From JBBATK01 sp040398805 (GTDB taxonomy: Bacteria > Bacteroidota > Ignavibacteria > Kapaibacteriales > NICIL-2), in contig JBBATK010000001.1 in assembly GCA_040398805.1 (NCBI GenBank), forward strand, positions 496,001-560,000: a stretch of 64,000 bases of DNA, given 5' to 3'. The position numbers and the translations under genes are program-made. Below, piece after piece: positions 53,871-61,692 of the stretch. Every line of letters begins with the position of its first letter. Position 1 is the stretch's first letter. The notes beneath the pieces were generated by a model. The model was not told the DNA's origin and made no database searches. It saw nothing but the letters and a program-made list of their open reading frames with translations.

Positions 53871-54230
53871 ATGAAAAGCACATCGGATAAAGGCTCACGT
53901 GGTGAGGACGTGGCCGTGGCGTTCCTTGAGAGTCGTGGCTACAACGTTTTGCGAACGAATTTCCGTTTGGGACGTATCGGCGAAATCGACATCGTGTGCA
54001 CGGACGGTAGGACGCTCGTGTTCGTGGAGGTGAAGATGCGCTTGACCGACCGGTACGGACGTCCGGAGGATGCCGTGGGTATGCGGAAGCGCCAGCAGTT
54101 ACGACGGGTGGCCCATGCCTACCTGCATATCAATCGGGTCCACGACATGGAGTGCCGTTTCGATGTCATAGCCATCGAGTTCCGCGACGGACAGCGCTAC
54201 GTGCGTCATTGGAAGAACGCCTTCTTTTAA
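53871..54230 (+). CDS. yraN: YraN/UPF0102 family endonuclease-like protein
   Basis: This is a small protein (119 aa) with a predicted Holliday-junction-resolvase-like nuclease fold. Family marks are GSRGEDVAVAFLESRGY, GRIGEIDIVCTDG and LVFVEVKMR. These hold the E...D...ExK pattern of the PD-(D/E)xK superfamily. ATG 53871 follows the upstream permease stop by two bases, so they are coupled. Its cellular role is not established. The 3' end overlaps the convergent RsbW-like gene by four bases. Confidence 0.93.
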   Translation: MKSTSDKGSRGEDVAVAFLESRGYNVLRTNFRLGRIGEIDIVCTDGRTLVFVEVKMRLTDRYGRPEDAVGMRKRQQLRRVAHAYLHINRVHDMECRFDVIAIEFRDGQRYVRHWKNAFF

Positions 54231-54658
54231 GGTGAGGGAGTCGTCGGCGGAAACGGGATCATGATCTCCACTTGCATGCCCGTGCCGAGGAAGGTATAGC
54301 GCACATCTTCCGACAGAGCGCGTATGAGAAAAACTCCCCTGCCACCGTCCTTGAGGATGTTCTCACGACGTCTGGGATCGGGTACGGCCTCGGCATCGAA
54401 ACCGGTCCCCTGATCGGTGACGATGATCTGGAAGCGCTCGGAGTCCACATTGACGACGACATCGACATCCTTGCCTTCGTTGCACGCATTACCGTGAATG
54501 ATCGCGTTGTTCACCGCTTCCGTGAGCACGATCAGCGCGTTGTAGTACACGTTCTCGGGCAACTCGTGTACACATGGTATGGAGCGCAGGAACGGCTCGA
54601 TCCGCGAGATGTTCTCTCGCAGACTGGGAAGGGTGATGTGATAGTGTTCAGATACCAT
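54227..54658 (-). CDS. RsbW-like anti-sigma factor / histidine-kinase-fold ATPase
   Basis: This is a stand-alone GHKL ATPase domain (143 aa) of the RsbW/SpoIIAB group, which phosphorylates anti-sigma antagonists or binds sigma factors. The N-box VLTEAVNNAIIHGNA and the G1 box VTDQGTGFD are present, with a G2 region GGRGVFLIRAL. ATG 54658 (MVSEHYHITLPS) is chosen over an upstream frame that crosses the divergent promoter region. No sigma factor or STAS partner is next to it. The adjacent MerR gene is divergent. Confidence 0.88.
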   Translation of the reverse strand: MVSEHYHITLPSLRENISRIEPFLRSIPCVHELPENVYYNALIVLTEAVNNAIIHGNACNEGKDVDVVVNVDSERFQIIVTDQGTGFDAEAVPDPRRRENILKDGGRGVFLIRALSEDVRYTFLGTGMQVEIMIPFPPTTPSP

Positions 54659-54773
54659 TCGACGTGGAAGGTTGCACGTTATCGACGACATATCGCATAC
54701 AACAAAAGTGCCATTTTTTTCTTTGGTCAACCATCTGCTTGAAATTAGTAACGTTCCTATGATTGAGCGAAAG

Positions 54774-54781
54774 TATATTTG
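54774..54781 (+). promoter_or_regulatory. Candidate -7 box of the MerR regulator gene
   Basis: TATATTTG matches TAnnTTTG, 30-37 bp upstream of GTG 54811, which favours that start over the TTG and ATG farther upstream. No good -33 box is seen. Confidence 0.35.
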
Positions 54782-54810
54782 TTCAAGGGACAATGCGAGG
54801 GGAAACCATT

Positions 54811-55296
54811 GTGAAATCAACAAGCACACAGCGCTTGTACTATTCCATCAAAGAAGTCGGTGAGCTGTTCGATGAAGAACAGCACATCCTTCGATATTGG
54901 GAGCGCGAATTCGACTGTCTGCGTCCGTCGAAGAACCGTGCGGGCAACCGCACGTACACGGAAAAGGATCTTGATGTCATACGCGTGATCAAGAAGCTGT
55001 TGCGTGTCGATCGCCTACCGGTTTCCGAGGCGCGGGCTTTTCTTCATCGCGGTGTGACGCCGGAGATGGTGCAGGAGTCGGTGCGGGCGTTGATGATTCA
55101 TCGTACCATCGACGTACCTGCGGCTAGCGCCCTCCGTGATGTCGAAGAAACCTCGATACCTGCGAAGCCGATGTCAACGAAGACCTCTCCGGAAGCGTCT
55201 ACGAAGGAAGTGACGGACCGAATCCCATCGAGCGACGCCCGGCAGTTGATCGATGTTCTCAAGAGTATCGTTCGAGATCTCGAAGAGCTCGTGTAA
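54811..55296 (+). CDS. MerR family transcriptional regulator
   Basis: This is a DNA-binding regulator of about 161 aa. The winged-helix N-terminus reads YYSIKEVGELFDEEQHILRYW, EREFDCLRPSKNRAGNRTYT and EKDLDVIRVIKKLL, the MerR helix-turn-helix and wing. The C-terminal half lacks metal-binding cysteines and ends in an amphipathic helix (LIDVLKSIVRDLEEL), so the signal is unknown. GTG 54811 is preceded by GGGGA; ATG 54793 and TTG 54763 are in frame upstream. The protein is close in form to MerR regulators found widely in Bacteroidota. Confidence 0.88.
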   Translation: MKSTSTQRLYYSIKEVGELFDEEQHILRYWEREFDCLRPSKNRAGNRTYTEKDLDVIRVIKKLLRVDRLPVSEARAFLHRGVTPEMVQESVRALMIHRTIDVPAASALRDVEETSIPAKPMSTKTSPEASTKEVTDRIPSSDARQLIDVLKSIVRDLEELV

Positions 55297-55309
55297 GGTG
55301 ACCCACCAC

Positions 55310-55344
55310 GTCGTCCGAAGGTCTCTGCGAGGCGATCGGACGAC
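55310..55344. repeat. Inverted repeat between merR and the WD40 gene
   Basis: GTCGTCCGA and its exact reverse complement TCGGACGAC are separated by 17 bases. No T run follows, so this is not a standard terminator. It could be an RNA stem-loop or an operator for the adjacent MerR protein. Confidence 0.4.
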
Positions 55345-55386
55345 CCGCAGTCTCAAACCCCATGCATAATGCCTAAGGAGTAGACA

Positions 55387-56451
55387 ATGACACGTCGTGG
55401 TTTTTTTGGAACCTCGCACATTTTCATCGTGATGTTCATCGCGGTGTTTTCGTCGGCAACAGCGCAACCGAAAACCTATACCTTGTCCACGTTGGGTAAA
55501 CATAGTGACGAGGTGCTCGGTGTGTTCGTCAATGGTGCAAACACGCGATTTGCAACATGCAGCGTGGACGAGACCATCAAGATATGGAGTCTGCCGGATG
55601 GCAAGGAGTTACGCACACTCAGCGGACACTTGGGAACGGTGAACAATCTTACGTTCTCTGGTAACGACAAGTCTCTTGCCAGTGCGAGCACGGATCAGAC
55701 GGTCCGGATCTGGGATGTGGAGTCCGGTAAGGCCTTGGCTGTCCTTCAAGGACACACGGCCGAGGTGAGCAGCGTTTACTACAGCCAGGCGGACACGGGA
55801 GCATTCATCGCCTCCAGCGGTTTCGACCGAACGGTGAAACTGTGGGATACCCGAAGCAGTTGTGCCGACCCCGTCAAGTGTCCTCCAACGGAGGTCATGA
55901 CCCTGCGTGGCCACTCGGATGTCGTGAACGGCGTTGCGTACAGCTACGATGGCAAGTACATCGCGTCCTGCGGAGACGATCGGAAGATCATCGTCTGGTC
56001 GGTAGCCGACATGTTCCAAGGAAAGAGCTCGAGCTTCACCCTCGACACGAATGCTCATGCCGCCCCGGTATTGACCTGCTTGTTCAGTTTCGACAGCCAG
56101 AGACTGATATCATCGGACAAGAACGGCGTCGTCAACATCTGGAATCTCGGTTCTCGGACACTGGAGCGGAGCATCAAAGCCCACGACGAACTCGTCCAGG
56201 ACGTCACCTTAGCCGAAGACAACTCCACCCTTATCACCACCGGACTGGACAAGTACGTGCGGATGTGGAACCTCATGACAGGCGAAAAGCTGTATGAGCA
56301 GCAATTGGACACGGAGATCTGGGGTGTGGACGTGACGAGCGATGCGAAAAAGATCATTCTGGCATGCTCGGACGGAACCGTGCGGATGCTGAAGGAAGCG
56401 GAGCCGAAGCAGGCAGAAAAGAAGTCCGAAAGGCCTTCGAAGAAAAAGTAA
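55387..56451 (+). CDS. Exported seven-repeat WD40 propeller protein
   Basis: This is a 354-residue protein with a signal peptide (IFIVMFIAVFSSATAQ) and seven WD40 repeats, enough for one closed beta-propeller. Repeats begin at HSDEVLGVF, HLGTVNNLTF, HTAEVSSVYY, HSDVVNGVAY, HAAPVLTCLF, HDELVQDVTL and at a degenerate last blade. Most end in WD-like pairs (IWSL, IWDV, LWDT, VWSV, IWNL, MWNL). The C-terminus is Lys/Glu-rich. AAGGAG precedes ATG 55387 at a good distance. It heads an operon with two carboxypeptidase-regulatory-domain proteins, suggesting an envelope scaffold. Function unknown. Confidence 0.88.
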   Translation: MTRRGFFGTSHIFIVMFIAVFSSATAQPKTYTLSTLGKHSDEVLGVFVNGANTRFATCSVDETIKIWSLPDGKELRTLSGHLGTVNNLTFSGNDKSLASASTDQTVRIWDVESGKALAVLQGHTAEVSSVYYSQADTGAFIASSGFDRTVKLWDTRSSCADPVKCPPTEVMTLRGHSDVVNGVAYSYDGKYIASCGDDRKIIVWSVADMFQGKSSSFTLDTNAHAAPVLTCLFSFDSQRLISSDKNGVVNIWNLGSRTLERSIKAHDELVQDVTLAEDNSTLITTGLDKYVRMWNLMTGEKLYEQQLDTEIWGVDVTSDAKKIILACSDGTVRMLKEAEPKQAEKKSERPSKKK

Positions 56452-56472
56452 CGAACCAAGGTACCTGTTGAC

Positions 56473-56880
56473 ATGAGAAAAACCATGAATGTCGGTCTCG
56501 TCGTCCTCGCTCTGTTCATAACGAGCATCTCAGCGTCTGCGGGCCAGACGATGGTCCTGCTGAAAGGAACAGTTACGGGTTCCGTGGCACCCGGCAAGGT
56601 CGATCTGGTCTTCACCGATGAATCCGGCGCGAAGATCCGCTCATCGAGCGGGACGGACGGAAAGTATCAAGCGGTGTTGAAGGCCGGGCATCATTACTCT
56701 GTCCTCATCACGGATCAGGACCTGCAACGGTTCACCATGGCCTACGACGCTCCCGCCAGCGAAAAGTTCCTCGAGCTCTCGTACGACTTCGTCGCACGTC
56801 CGGCAGCCCCGGTTGCCGTCGAACCCTTAGCAAAGCAGTCGAAGAAAAAAGCGAAAACGAAAAAATCAACGAAAAGGTGA
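56473..56880 (+). CDS. Exported single Ig-like (carboxypeptidase-regulatory) domain protein
   Basis: This is a small exported protein (135 aa). After a signal peptide (NVGLVVLALFITSISASAG) one domain of the prealbumin/CNA-B-like type follows (LLKGTVTGSVAPGKVDLVF, SGTDGKYQAVLKAGHHYSVLI). The tail is strongly basic (KQSKKKAKTKKSTKR), which could bind nucleic acid, LPS or peptidoglycan. It lies between the WD40 and OmpA-domain genes with gaps of 21 and 3 bases, so one operon is likely. The next protein carries the same domain type. Confidence 0.8.
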   Translation: MRKTMNVGLVVLALFITSISASAGQTMVLLKGTVTGSVAPGKVDLVFTDESGAKIRSSSGTDGKYQAVLKAGHHYSVLITDQDLQRFTMAYDAPASEKFLELSYDFVARPAAPVAVEPLAKQSKKKAKTKKSTKR

Positions 56881-56883
56881 TCG

Positions 56884-57609
56884 ATGAAGAGTCTCATTTC
56901 CTACGGAGCGCACCTGTTTCTGGCATGTGCCTTCCTCAGCACGGTACCTGTTTTTGCGCAGATGGATGTCAGTATCGGATTACGCGGCACGGTGGTGGAT
57001 GAAACGACACGCAAGCCTGCGGCCGTTACCATAACGGTCACGGATGCCACCGGGAAGCGCGTGGCCAACACGAAGAGCCGAGCATCCGACGGGACGTACT
57101 ATGTGGTGTTGAAGCCAGGGGTCTCGTACACCGTGACCTTCGAGGGAGAGAGTTTCTTCAAGGAATCGCGCCCTCTGGAGATTCCACCCGTGAAGAAATA
57201 TGCCGAGATCACCCGTGACTGGCTCGTCCATCCCGGCAGCGTCGGAACGAAGCTACGTCCGGCTGTGTCCCCGTTCGAATACAAGAAAACGAAACTCCGC
57301 GTCGGATCCGAGCAGGTGCTTTCTTCGTACGTTTCGCTCATGAAGGCGAATCCCGAATCCACGTTCGAGCTCCAATGTTTTCCGGACATGGAAACGGGGG
57401 CTCAGGCGGCGACGGACTTCACGACCGAGCGCGCGAACAACCTCAAGGCGTACCTGGTTCAGAGCGGTGTTTCAGCTGAGCGACTGTCCGTCAAGGCGTC
57501 CTCGGGCATAGATCCGGAAAATCCCGTACCTCAGGGGCGTGCCGCCAAGGGACGAAGGTACGTTGGTTCGACGTACCTGGTCGTTGCACGGAACGAACAT
57601 CGCGACTGA
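56884..57609 (+). CDS. Carboxypeptidase-regulatory plus OmpA-domain envelope protein
   Basis: This is an exported protein of 241 aa. A signal peptide (LFLACAFLSTVPVFAQ) is followed by an Ig-like domain (IGLRGTVVDETTRKPAAVTI, ASDGTYYVVLKPGVSYTVTF) like that of the preceding gene. The C-terminal 120 residues form an OmpA-like domain (STFELQCFPDMETGAQAATDF, TTERANNLKAYLVQSGVSAERL, GRAAKGRRYV), expected to bind peptidoglycan. It is the last gene of the WD40 operon and is followed by a terminator. Confidence 0.85.
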   Translation: MKSLISYGAHLFLACAFLSTVPVFAQMDVSIGLRGTVVDETTRKPAAVTITVTDATGKRVANTKSRASDGTYYVVLKPGVSYTVTFEGESFFKESRPLEIPPVKKYAEITRDWLVHPGSVGTKLRPAVSPFEYKKTKLRVGSEQVLSSYVSLMKANPESTFELQCFPDMETGAQAATDFTTERANNLKAYLVQSGVSAERLSVKASSGIDPENPVPQGRAAKGRRYVGSTYLVVARNEHRD

Positions 57610-57673
57610 CGGGACGGGCTCGTGGCGGGTATCGCACGTACTTCCCACCTAGCCTGTGAGACGTGGTTTCTCT

Positions 57674-57713
57674 GAAGGCCTGCTGATAGTCATCGGCAGG
57701 CCTTTGCTTTTTC
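57674..57713 (+). terminator. Rho-independent terminator after the WD40 operon
   Basis: AAGGCCTGC pairs with GCAGGCCTT across a short loop that is itself partly paired. It is followed by TGCTTTTT. It lies 65 bp beyond the OmpA-domain stop and ahead of the ATP synthase promoter. Confidence 0.85.
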
Positions 57714-57778
57714 CAAGCACCGGTTCCCTGAGACCACGGTCACTTCATGACTTTTTATCCACACCAACCGTCCCCTTC

Positions 57779-57809
57779 TTTGCCACGAGTCCATAACCGC
57801 CTATTTTCG
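57779..57809 (+). promoter_or_regulatory. Predicted promoter of the ATP synthase operon
   Basis: TTTG (57779-57782), 19 bases, then TATTTTCG (57802-57809): the Bacteroidota -33/-7 pattern with one mismatch. It is 71 bp upstream of the atpZ start. Confidence 0.5.
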
Positions 57810-57879
57810 CATGTCTTATTCACTTCGTCGTCGGTGCTCCATGTCGAGGAATCCACCGCGGCTCGCGTCATCCACCGTC

Positions 57880-58122
57880 ATGAGAGAGCTTGCTCCCTAC
57901 ATGACGGTGGGAAGTCAGTTGACCCTCACGGTGCTACTGTTCACGGCGATCGGATGGTGGTTAGACGCACGATGGTCGACGTCTCCCCTTGTCACCGGCA
58001 TCGGTGCGGGAGTCGGCGCGGTGATAGGGCTGGCCAACATGATTCGTTTGTTGGTTTCCCTGTCGAAGACACGGACGCAACATCAACGTGAAGAGCAATC
58101 TGCAATACCAACGGAGAAATAG
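57880..58122 (+). CDS. atpZ: AtpZ-type F0F1 accessory membrane protein
   Basis: This is a two-helix protein of 80 aa at the head of the ATP synthase operon. ATG 57880 (MRELAPYMTVGSQLTLTV) is chosen; upstream in-frame codons (from 57811) lie in the predicted leader. The second helix WSTSPLVTGIGAGVGAVIGLANMIRLL with GWWLDARW before it is characteristic of the AtpZ/ATPase_gene1 family. AtpZ acts with AtpI in c-ring assembly. Three bases separate it from the next gene. Confidence 0.82.
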   Translation: MRELAPYMTVGSQLTLTVLLFTAIGWWLDARWSTSPLVTGIGAGVGAVIGLANMIRLLVSLSKTRTQHQREEQSAIPTEK

Positions 58123-58125
58123 CGC

Positions 58126-58622
58126 GTGAGTGGAATACCTCCCGAGCTGGTCGGAGTAGCCGTCGGCATTGCGTTCAGCGGGGCCAATACCCTCATCGGT
58201 GTGGGCATCGCTCGGTGGACCGCAACACGTCCGATGAAAGAGGCACTGTCCTTCGTCATCGGCGGCATGATGGTCCGCTTGTTGTTGATGGCGATTCTGA
58301 CATGGATAGCGTTGACCTTTTGGCGGTTACATACTGCCTCGTTCACGCTCTCGCTGATGATTTCGTTCTTTTTGATGCTGATGGTCGAAACATTTTTTTT
58401 TCATACGACAACCAAACAGTCGTCCCGACCCATCATCAAGAAACGACGACCGATCGANNNNNNNNNNNNNNNNNNNNNNNNNNNNNNNNNNNNNNNNNNN
58501 NNNNNNNNNNNNNNNNNNNNNNNNNNNNNNNNNNNNNNNNNNNNNNNNNNNNNNNNNATACGACAACCAAACAGTCGTCCCGACCCATCATCAAGAAACG
58601 ACGACCGATCGACAGGGACTGA
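58126..58622 (+). CDS. AtpI-like three-helix membrane protein, interrupted by a scaffolding artefact
   Basis: This is the probable AtpI (ATP synthase I chain) or AtpR-like protein, placed between atpZ and atpB. GTG 58126 starts a chain with helices at about 6-28 (GVAVGIAFSGANTLIGVGI), 40-65 (VIGGMMVRLLLMAILTWIAL) and 70-92. The coding sequence runs into 100 N. The 55 bases on each side of the gap are identical, so the contigs overlap and the gap is false. Joining them gives 113 aa ending KKRRPIDRD at TGA 58622, which keeps the frame. The tail is basic. The Arg in helix 2 resembles the one proposed to act in AtpR. Confidence 0.75.
58403..58457 (+). repeat. 55-bp direct repeat, left copy (contig end)
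   Basis: Identical to 58558-58612, directly before the N run. Interpreted as the same locus assembled at the end of two contigs. Confidence 0.95.
58458..58557. other. Assembly gap of 100 N
   Basis: Exactly 100 N, a placeholder length. Flanked by identical 55-bp sequences. Its true length is probably minus 55, so deleting 58458-58612 should restore the genome sequence. Confidence 0.9.
58558..58612 (+). repeat. 55-bp direct repeat, right copy (contig start)
   Basis: Identical to 58403-58457, directly after the N run. Only this copy continues to the natural stop of the gene. Confidence 0.95.
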
Positions 58623-58765
58623 CGGTTGAGAAAGTGCTACGGAAAATGGCGCGGTGACAACTCCGGATAATCCCGGGACGCCGCGGTGAGAGACAGAGGC
58701 GACGGATAGTCGACAAAGAGAAGAAGGAAGAAGAGAAAGACGAACAGTAAACTTACTATCGAGAT

Positions 58766-59905
58766 ATGAGTACAACGGTTTCGGCGGGAGAAGCTCAGCA
58801 GGGTTCACACGAGGCGACCGGTGCATCGGTGACCGCGGAGCATGGCAACCATGCGCAAGCTGGCGGACACCATGCTGTCGATGTGAACAGTTTGCCGCGC
58901 GAGAAGGTGTTCGATCACCTCCTCAGTGAACTTGGTGACCATCACGAGCTGAGTATGGGCTTCGTGACGGCGGAAGTGTTGCCCATCATCGTCGTGGACG
59001 ATGCCGGACTGCATGCGTGGAGTAATCCGCACGCCATGGAGCATGAGGGTTCCTATGTCATGTTCCATACCGAAGAGAAGGCGCTCGCACGCTTCAACGG
59101 CCAGCCGGTGAAGGCACGGAACGGAGAAGTGATACTTGTCGATGGTAAGCCGCAAACGGCTGATTATGACCTGTCGATCACCAACCTTGTCGTCTATGAA
59201 TGGCTGGCCATCGTCATCATGGCTCTTGCCGTCATCCCTGCGGGACGTCGTTACAGGAAGAATCCGTCTGCGGCACCGCGAGGAATGCAGAATGCGTTCG
59301 AGATGCTCGTCACCTACCTGCGCGACGAAGTCATTCGTCCGAACGTCGGTACCGACAGAGTGACCAACCAGCTCATGCCGTACTTCCTGGCATTGTTCTT
59401 CTTCATCATGATTCTGAACTACGTCGGCCTGCTACCCGGGATGCACGCTGCGACGGGAGCGATCGGTTTTACTGCCGCCCTGGCTCTCACGGCCTTGTTC
59501 GTCGTGAACATCACTGCTATGCGGGAAGCCGGAGTGAAGTCATGGTTCGCGCATTTGCTCGGTGGAGCTCCGGTCTATCTCTCCCCTATCATGGTTCCGA
59601 TCGAGTTCATCGGCATCTTCACGAAGCCCTTCGCGTTGACCGTCCGTTTGTTCGCCAACATGACGGCCGGACACATCGTCCTGTTGACACTCGTCGGGTT
59701 GATCTTCTTCACGACAAAGCTTTGGGGCCCGGCGGGCGGTTACGGAACATCCGTCGTTGCTGTCGGATTCTCCGTGTTCGTGTATTTCATCGAGACTTTG
59801 GTGTGTTTCCTTCAGGCGTACATCTTCACCATGCTCACTGCGGTGTTCACCGGTCTGGCGATCGGCGACCACAAGAGCGAAGATCCGCACGGTGCGCACC
59901 ACTGA
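58766..59905 (+). CDS. atpB: ATP synthase F0 subunit a
   Basis: This membrane subunit (379 aa) forms the proton half-channels beside the c-ring. The essential arginine lies in FALTVRLFANMTAGH. Five or six helices occupy residues 140-370. The first 140 residues form an extra domain rich in His and Asp (HGNHAQAGGHHAVD, SELGDHHELS), longer than the E. coli subunit but common in Bacteroidota. ATG 58766 is preceded by a purine-rich leader of about 50 bases. The C-terminus is again His-rich (GAHH). Confidence 0.95.
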   Translation: MSTTVSAGEAQQGSHEATGASVTAEHGNHAQAGGHHAVDVNSLPREKVFDHLLSELGDHHELSMGFVTAEVLPIIVVDDAGLHAWSNPHAMEHEGSYVMFHTEEKALARFNGQPVKARNGEVILVDGKPQTADYDLSITNLVVYEWLAIVIMALAVIPAGRRYRKNPSAAPRGMQNAFEMLVTYLRDEVIRPNVGTDRVTNQLMPYFLALFFFIMILNYVGLLPGMHAATGAIGFTAALALTALFVVNITAMREAGVKSWFAHLLGGAPVYLSPIMVPIEFIGIFTKPFALTVRLFANMTAGHIVLLTLVGLIFFTTKLWGPAGGYGTSVVAVGFSVFVYFIETLVCFLQAYIFTMLTAVFTGLAIGDHKSEDPHGAHH

Positions 59906-59990
59906 TGTCGGTTCAGTCATTGGGAAAAACGTCGGTTAACAGTGACAGTTCACATATTCTATTTGTTTCACTTTTCTCTAGGAGTATACT

Positions 59991-60248
59991 ATGGATGCAG
60001 CAGCAGTTGACGTTGCAAAAGCAACCGCAACAGGTTTTGCATGGATGGGTGCCGGTCTCGGATGCGGCGTAACGGTTATCGGCGTCGGTAGCGGTATCGG
60101 CCGTTTGGCGGCATCGGCTCTCGAAGCTGGCGCTCGCCAGCCGGAAGCAGCCGGAGACATCCGCGCAACCATGATCATCGGTGCGGCACTTATCGAAGGT
60201 GTTGCTCTGTTCGCGATGGTTGTGTGCGTATTGCTCGCAATCAAGTAA
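59991..60248 (+). CDS. atpE: ATP synthase F0 subunit c
   Basis: This is the ring-forming proteolipid (85 aa): two helices joined by the polar loop ARQPEAAGD. The ion-carrying glutamate is in the second helix (AALIEGVALFAMVV). The usual sodium-binding helper residues are not evident, so proton coupling is likely. TAGGAG precedes ATG 59991. A long stem-loop lies immediately downstream. Confidence 0.95.
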   Translation: MDAAAVDVAKATATGFAWMGAGLGCGVTVIGVGSGIGRLAASALEAGARQPEAAGDIRATMIIGAALIEGVALFAMVVCVLLAIK

Positions 60249-60253
60249 ACTGG

Positions 60254-60298
60254 ATGCAGCGAGTACGGTCTTGGTACCAGGACCGTACTCCCCTGCAT
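60254..60298 (+). other. Intercistronic stem-loop between atpE and atpF
   Basis: GAGTACGGTC (60261-60270) pairs perfectly with GACCGTACTC (60281-60290). The 10-base loop is itself near-palindromic (TGGTACCA). Outside, ATGCAG pairs with CTGCAT across a small internal loop. No T run follows, so it more likely stabilises or processes mRNA than ends it. It starts five bases after the atpE stop. Confidence 0.65.
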
Positions 60299-60439
60299 GG
60301 TGATCATGGTAGGTGGCGACCATCGCCGGAACACGGCGGACGTGAGTAATGAAATGTGTTGAGTGAAAGGACCCGGGCGCTGACCGGTTACTTCTCTCGC
60401 CGGATTTGATTATTCAACGAACCAACAACAGGCACTTGT

Positions 60440-60934
60440 ATGGAAAACGTACTCAATATCAGTCCCGGACTCATCTTCTGGACGCTTGTCAACTTCGGGA
60501 TCTTTTTCTTCCTGCTCATGAAGTTCGGGTGGAAGCCGATGCGCGACTCCCTTCAGCTTCGGGAGAAATCCATTCAGGACGCCATCGCCGGTGCGGAAGC
60601 AGCGAACAAGGAATCCCAGCGCATTCTCAAAGAAAGCTCAGACAAGCTCGCCAACGCCCAGGTGGAGATGATGGCCATCATCAAGGAGGGCAAGGCCCAG
60701 GCGGAACGTGTGGTTTCCAAGGCGGCGGAAGAGGCCGAAAAGTTGAAGGTGCAGAAGTTGGACGAAGCACGCAAGGAGATGGATCGTGCCAAAGAGGAAG
60801 CGTTCGCGGAGCTCCGCGCCGAAGTCGCCTCCTTGGTCATGCAAGCAACGGAGAAAGTGCTCGATACCAAGCTTGATGCCGAAGCGCACAAGAACCTGAT
60901 TGCATCATCGATCGCTCAAGTGTCGAAGAACTGA
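60440..60934 (+). CDS. atpF: ATP synthase F0 subunit b
   Basis: This is the peripheral stalk subunit (164 aa). One N-terminal helix (GLIFWTLVNFGIFFFLLMKF) is followed by a long charged coiled coil (RDSLQLREKSIQDAIAGAEA and beyond) that reaches F1. Length is normal. It lies 191 bp after atpE, a gap that holds the stem-loop, and 40 bp before atpH. Confidence 0.95.
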   Translation: MENVLNISPGLIFWTLVNFGIFFFLLMKFGWKPMRDSLQLREKSIQDAIAGAEAANKESQRILKESSDKLANAQVEMMAIIKEGKAQAERVVSKAAEEAEKLKVQKLDEARKEMDRAKEEAFAELRAEVASLVMQATEKVLDTKLDAEAHKNLIASSIAQVSKN

Positions 60935-60974
60935 TTTTTCACCGCTCGGTCACGTACCCGAATCCGAAATACCT

Positions 60975-61529
60975 ATGAAGCACGTACGCGTTGCAAAACG
61001 ATATGCACTGGCACTGTTCGCCTCTTCGAAGGCGGAGGGATCGTTGGAAAAAGTCCGACTGGATGCGGAACTCATCCTTGAGAGCATCCGGACCGCACAC
61101 GATTTCAAAGCAGTGCTTCGTTCCCCTATCATCCAAAGCTGGAAGAAGAAGAATCTCATGAACGAGATTTTTGAGGGGAAGATTTCGACGATCACGCAGG
61201 CGTTCATCGGAATCCTGTGTGCTCATGGACGCGAGAACATCACCGAAGATATCTTCGAGCAGTTCTTCGTGTATTACAATGAAGAAACCCGACGGGTTCC
61301 CATCACGGTCACAAGCGCCGTGGCTCTGGATGCCGATAGCAAAGCGGCCATCGAGAGCGGTATCAAGACCAGGTATTCAAAGACGCCGATCGCTGACTAT
61401 CATGTCGACGCTTCCCTCAAGGGCGGTTTGAAAGTCCAGATCGGCGATGTGCTTCTCGACTCGTCGCTGCGCACGCAGCTGGAACGTTTGCGTACGTCGC
61501 TTCTGACGAACGGAACGATTCCTACCTGA
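60975..61529 (+). CDS. atpH: ATP synthase F1 subunit delta
   Basis: This subunit (184 aa) joins the stalk to the top of F1. ATG 60975 (MKHVRVAKRYALALF) is chosen, since the open frame upstream overlaps atpF without support. The helical N-terminal domain holds VAKRYALALFASSKAEGSLE. The C-terminal motif GGLKVQIGDVLLDSSLRTQLERL is the delta/OSCP signature. It lies 163 bp before atpA. Confidence 0.95.
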   Translation: MKHVRVAKRYALALFASSKAEGSLEKVRLDAELILESIRTAHDFKAVLRSPIIQSWKKKNLMNEIFEGKISTITQAFIGILCAHGRENITEDIFEQFFVYYNEETRRVPITVTSAVALDADSKAAIESGIKTRYSKTPIADYHVDASLKGGLKVQIGDVLLDSSLRTQLERLRTSLLTNGTIPT

Positions 61530-61565
61530 GGGCGCATGGGTGGTGAGTAAAGCGGTGCGCTTTGG

Positions 61566-61591
61566 GACGTGCCGGAATCATTGGCAACGTC
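61566..61591 (+). other. Intercistronic stem-loop between atpH and atpA
   Basis: GACGTGCC pairs with GGC-A-ACGTC (one bulged A) around a nine-base loop, 36 bp after the atpH stop. No T run follows. Confidence 0.4.
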
Positions 61592-61692
61592 ACGGTCGGA
61601 ACGGCGTTCGAGGACGATGGGAAAAGGGAATCATCGAAGAAGACAAAACAGAACAGAAGAAAAATCTTTAATTATTGTATCTGAGGTTACTT

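Noticed and set aside
58403..58612. 55-bp direct repeats as an att site, transposon target duplication or CRISPR repeat
   Set aside because: They flank a 100-N placeholder exactly and merging them restores one continuous gene, so an assembly overlap explains them.
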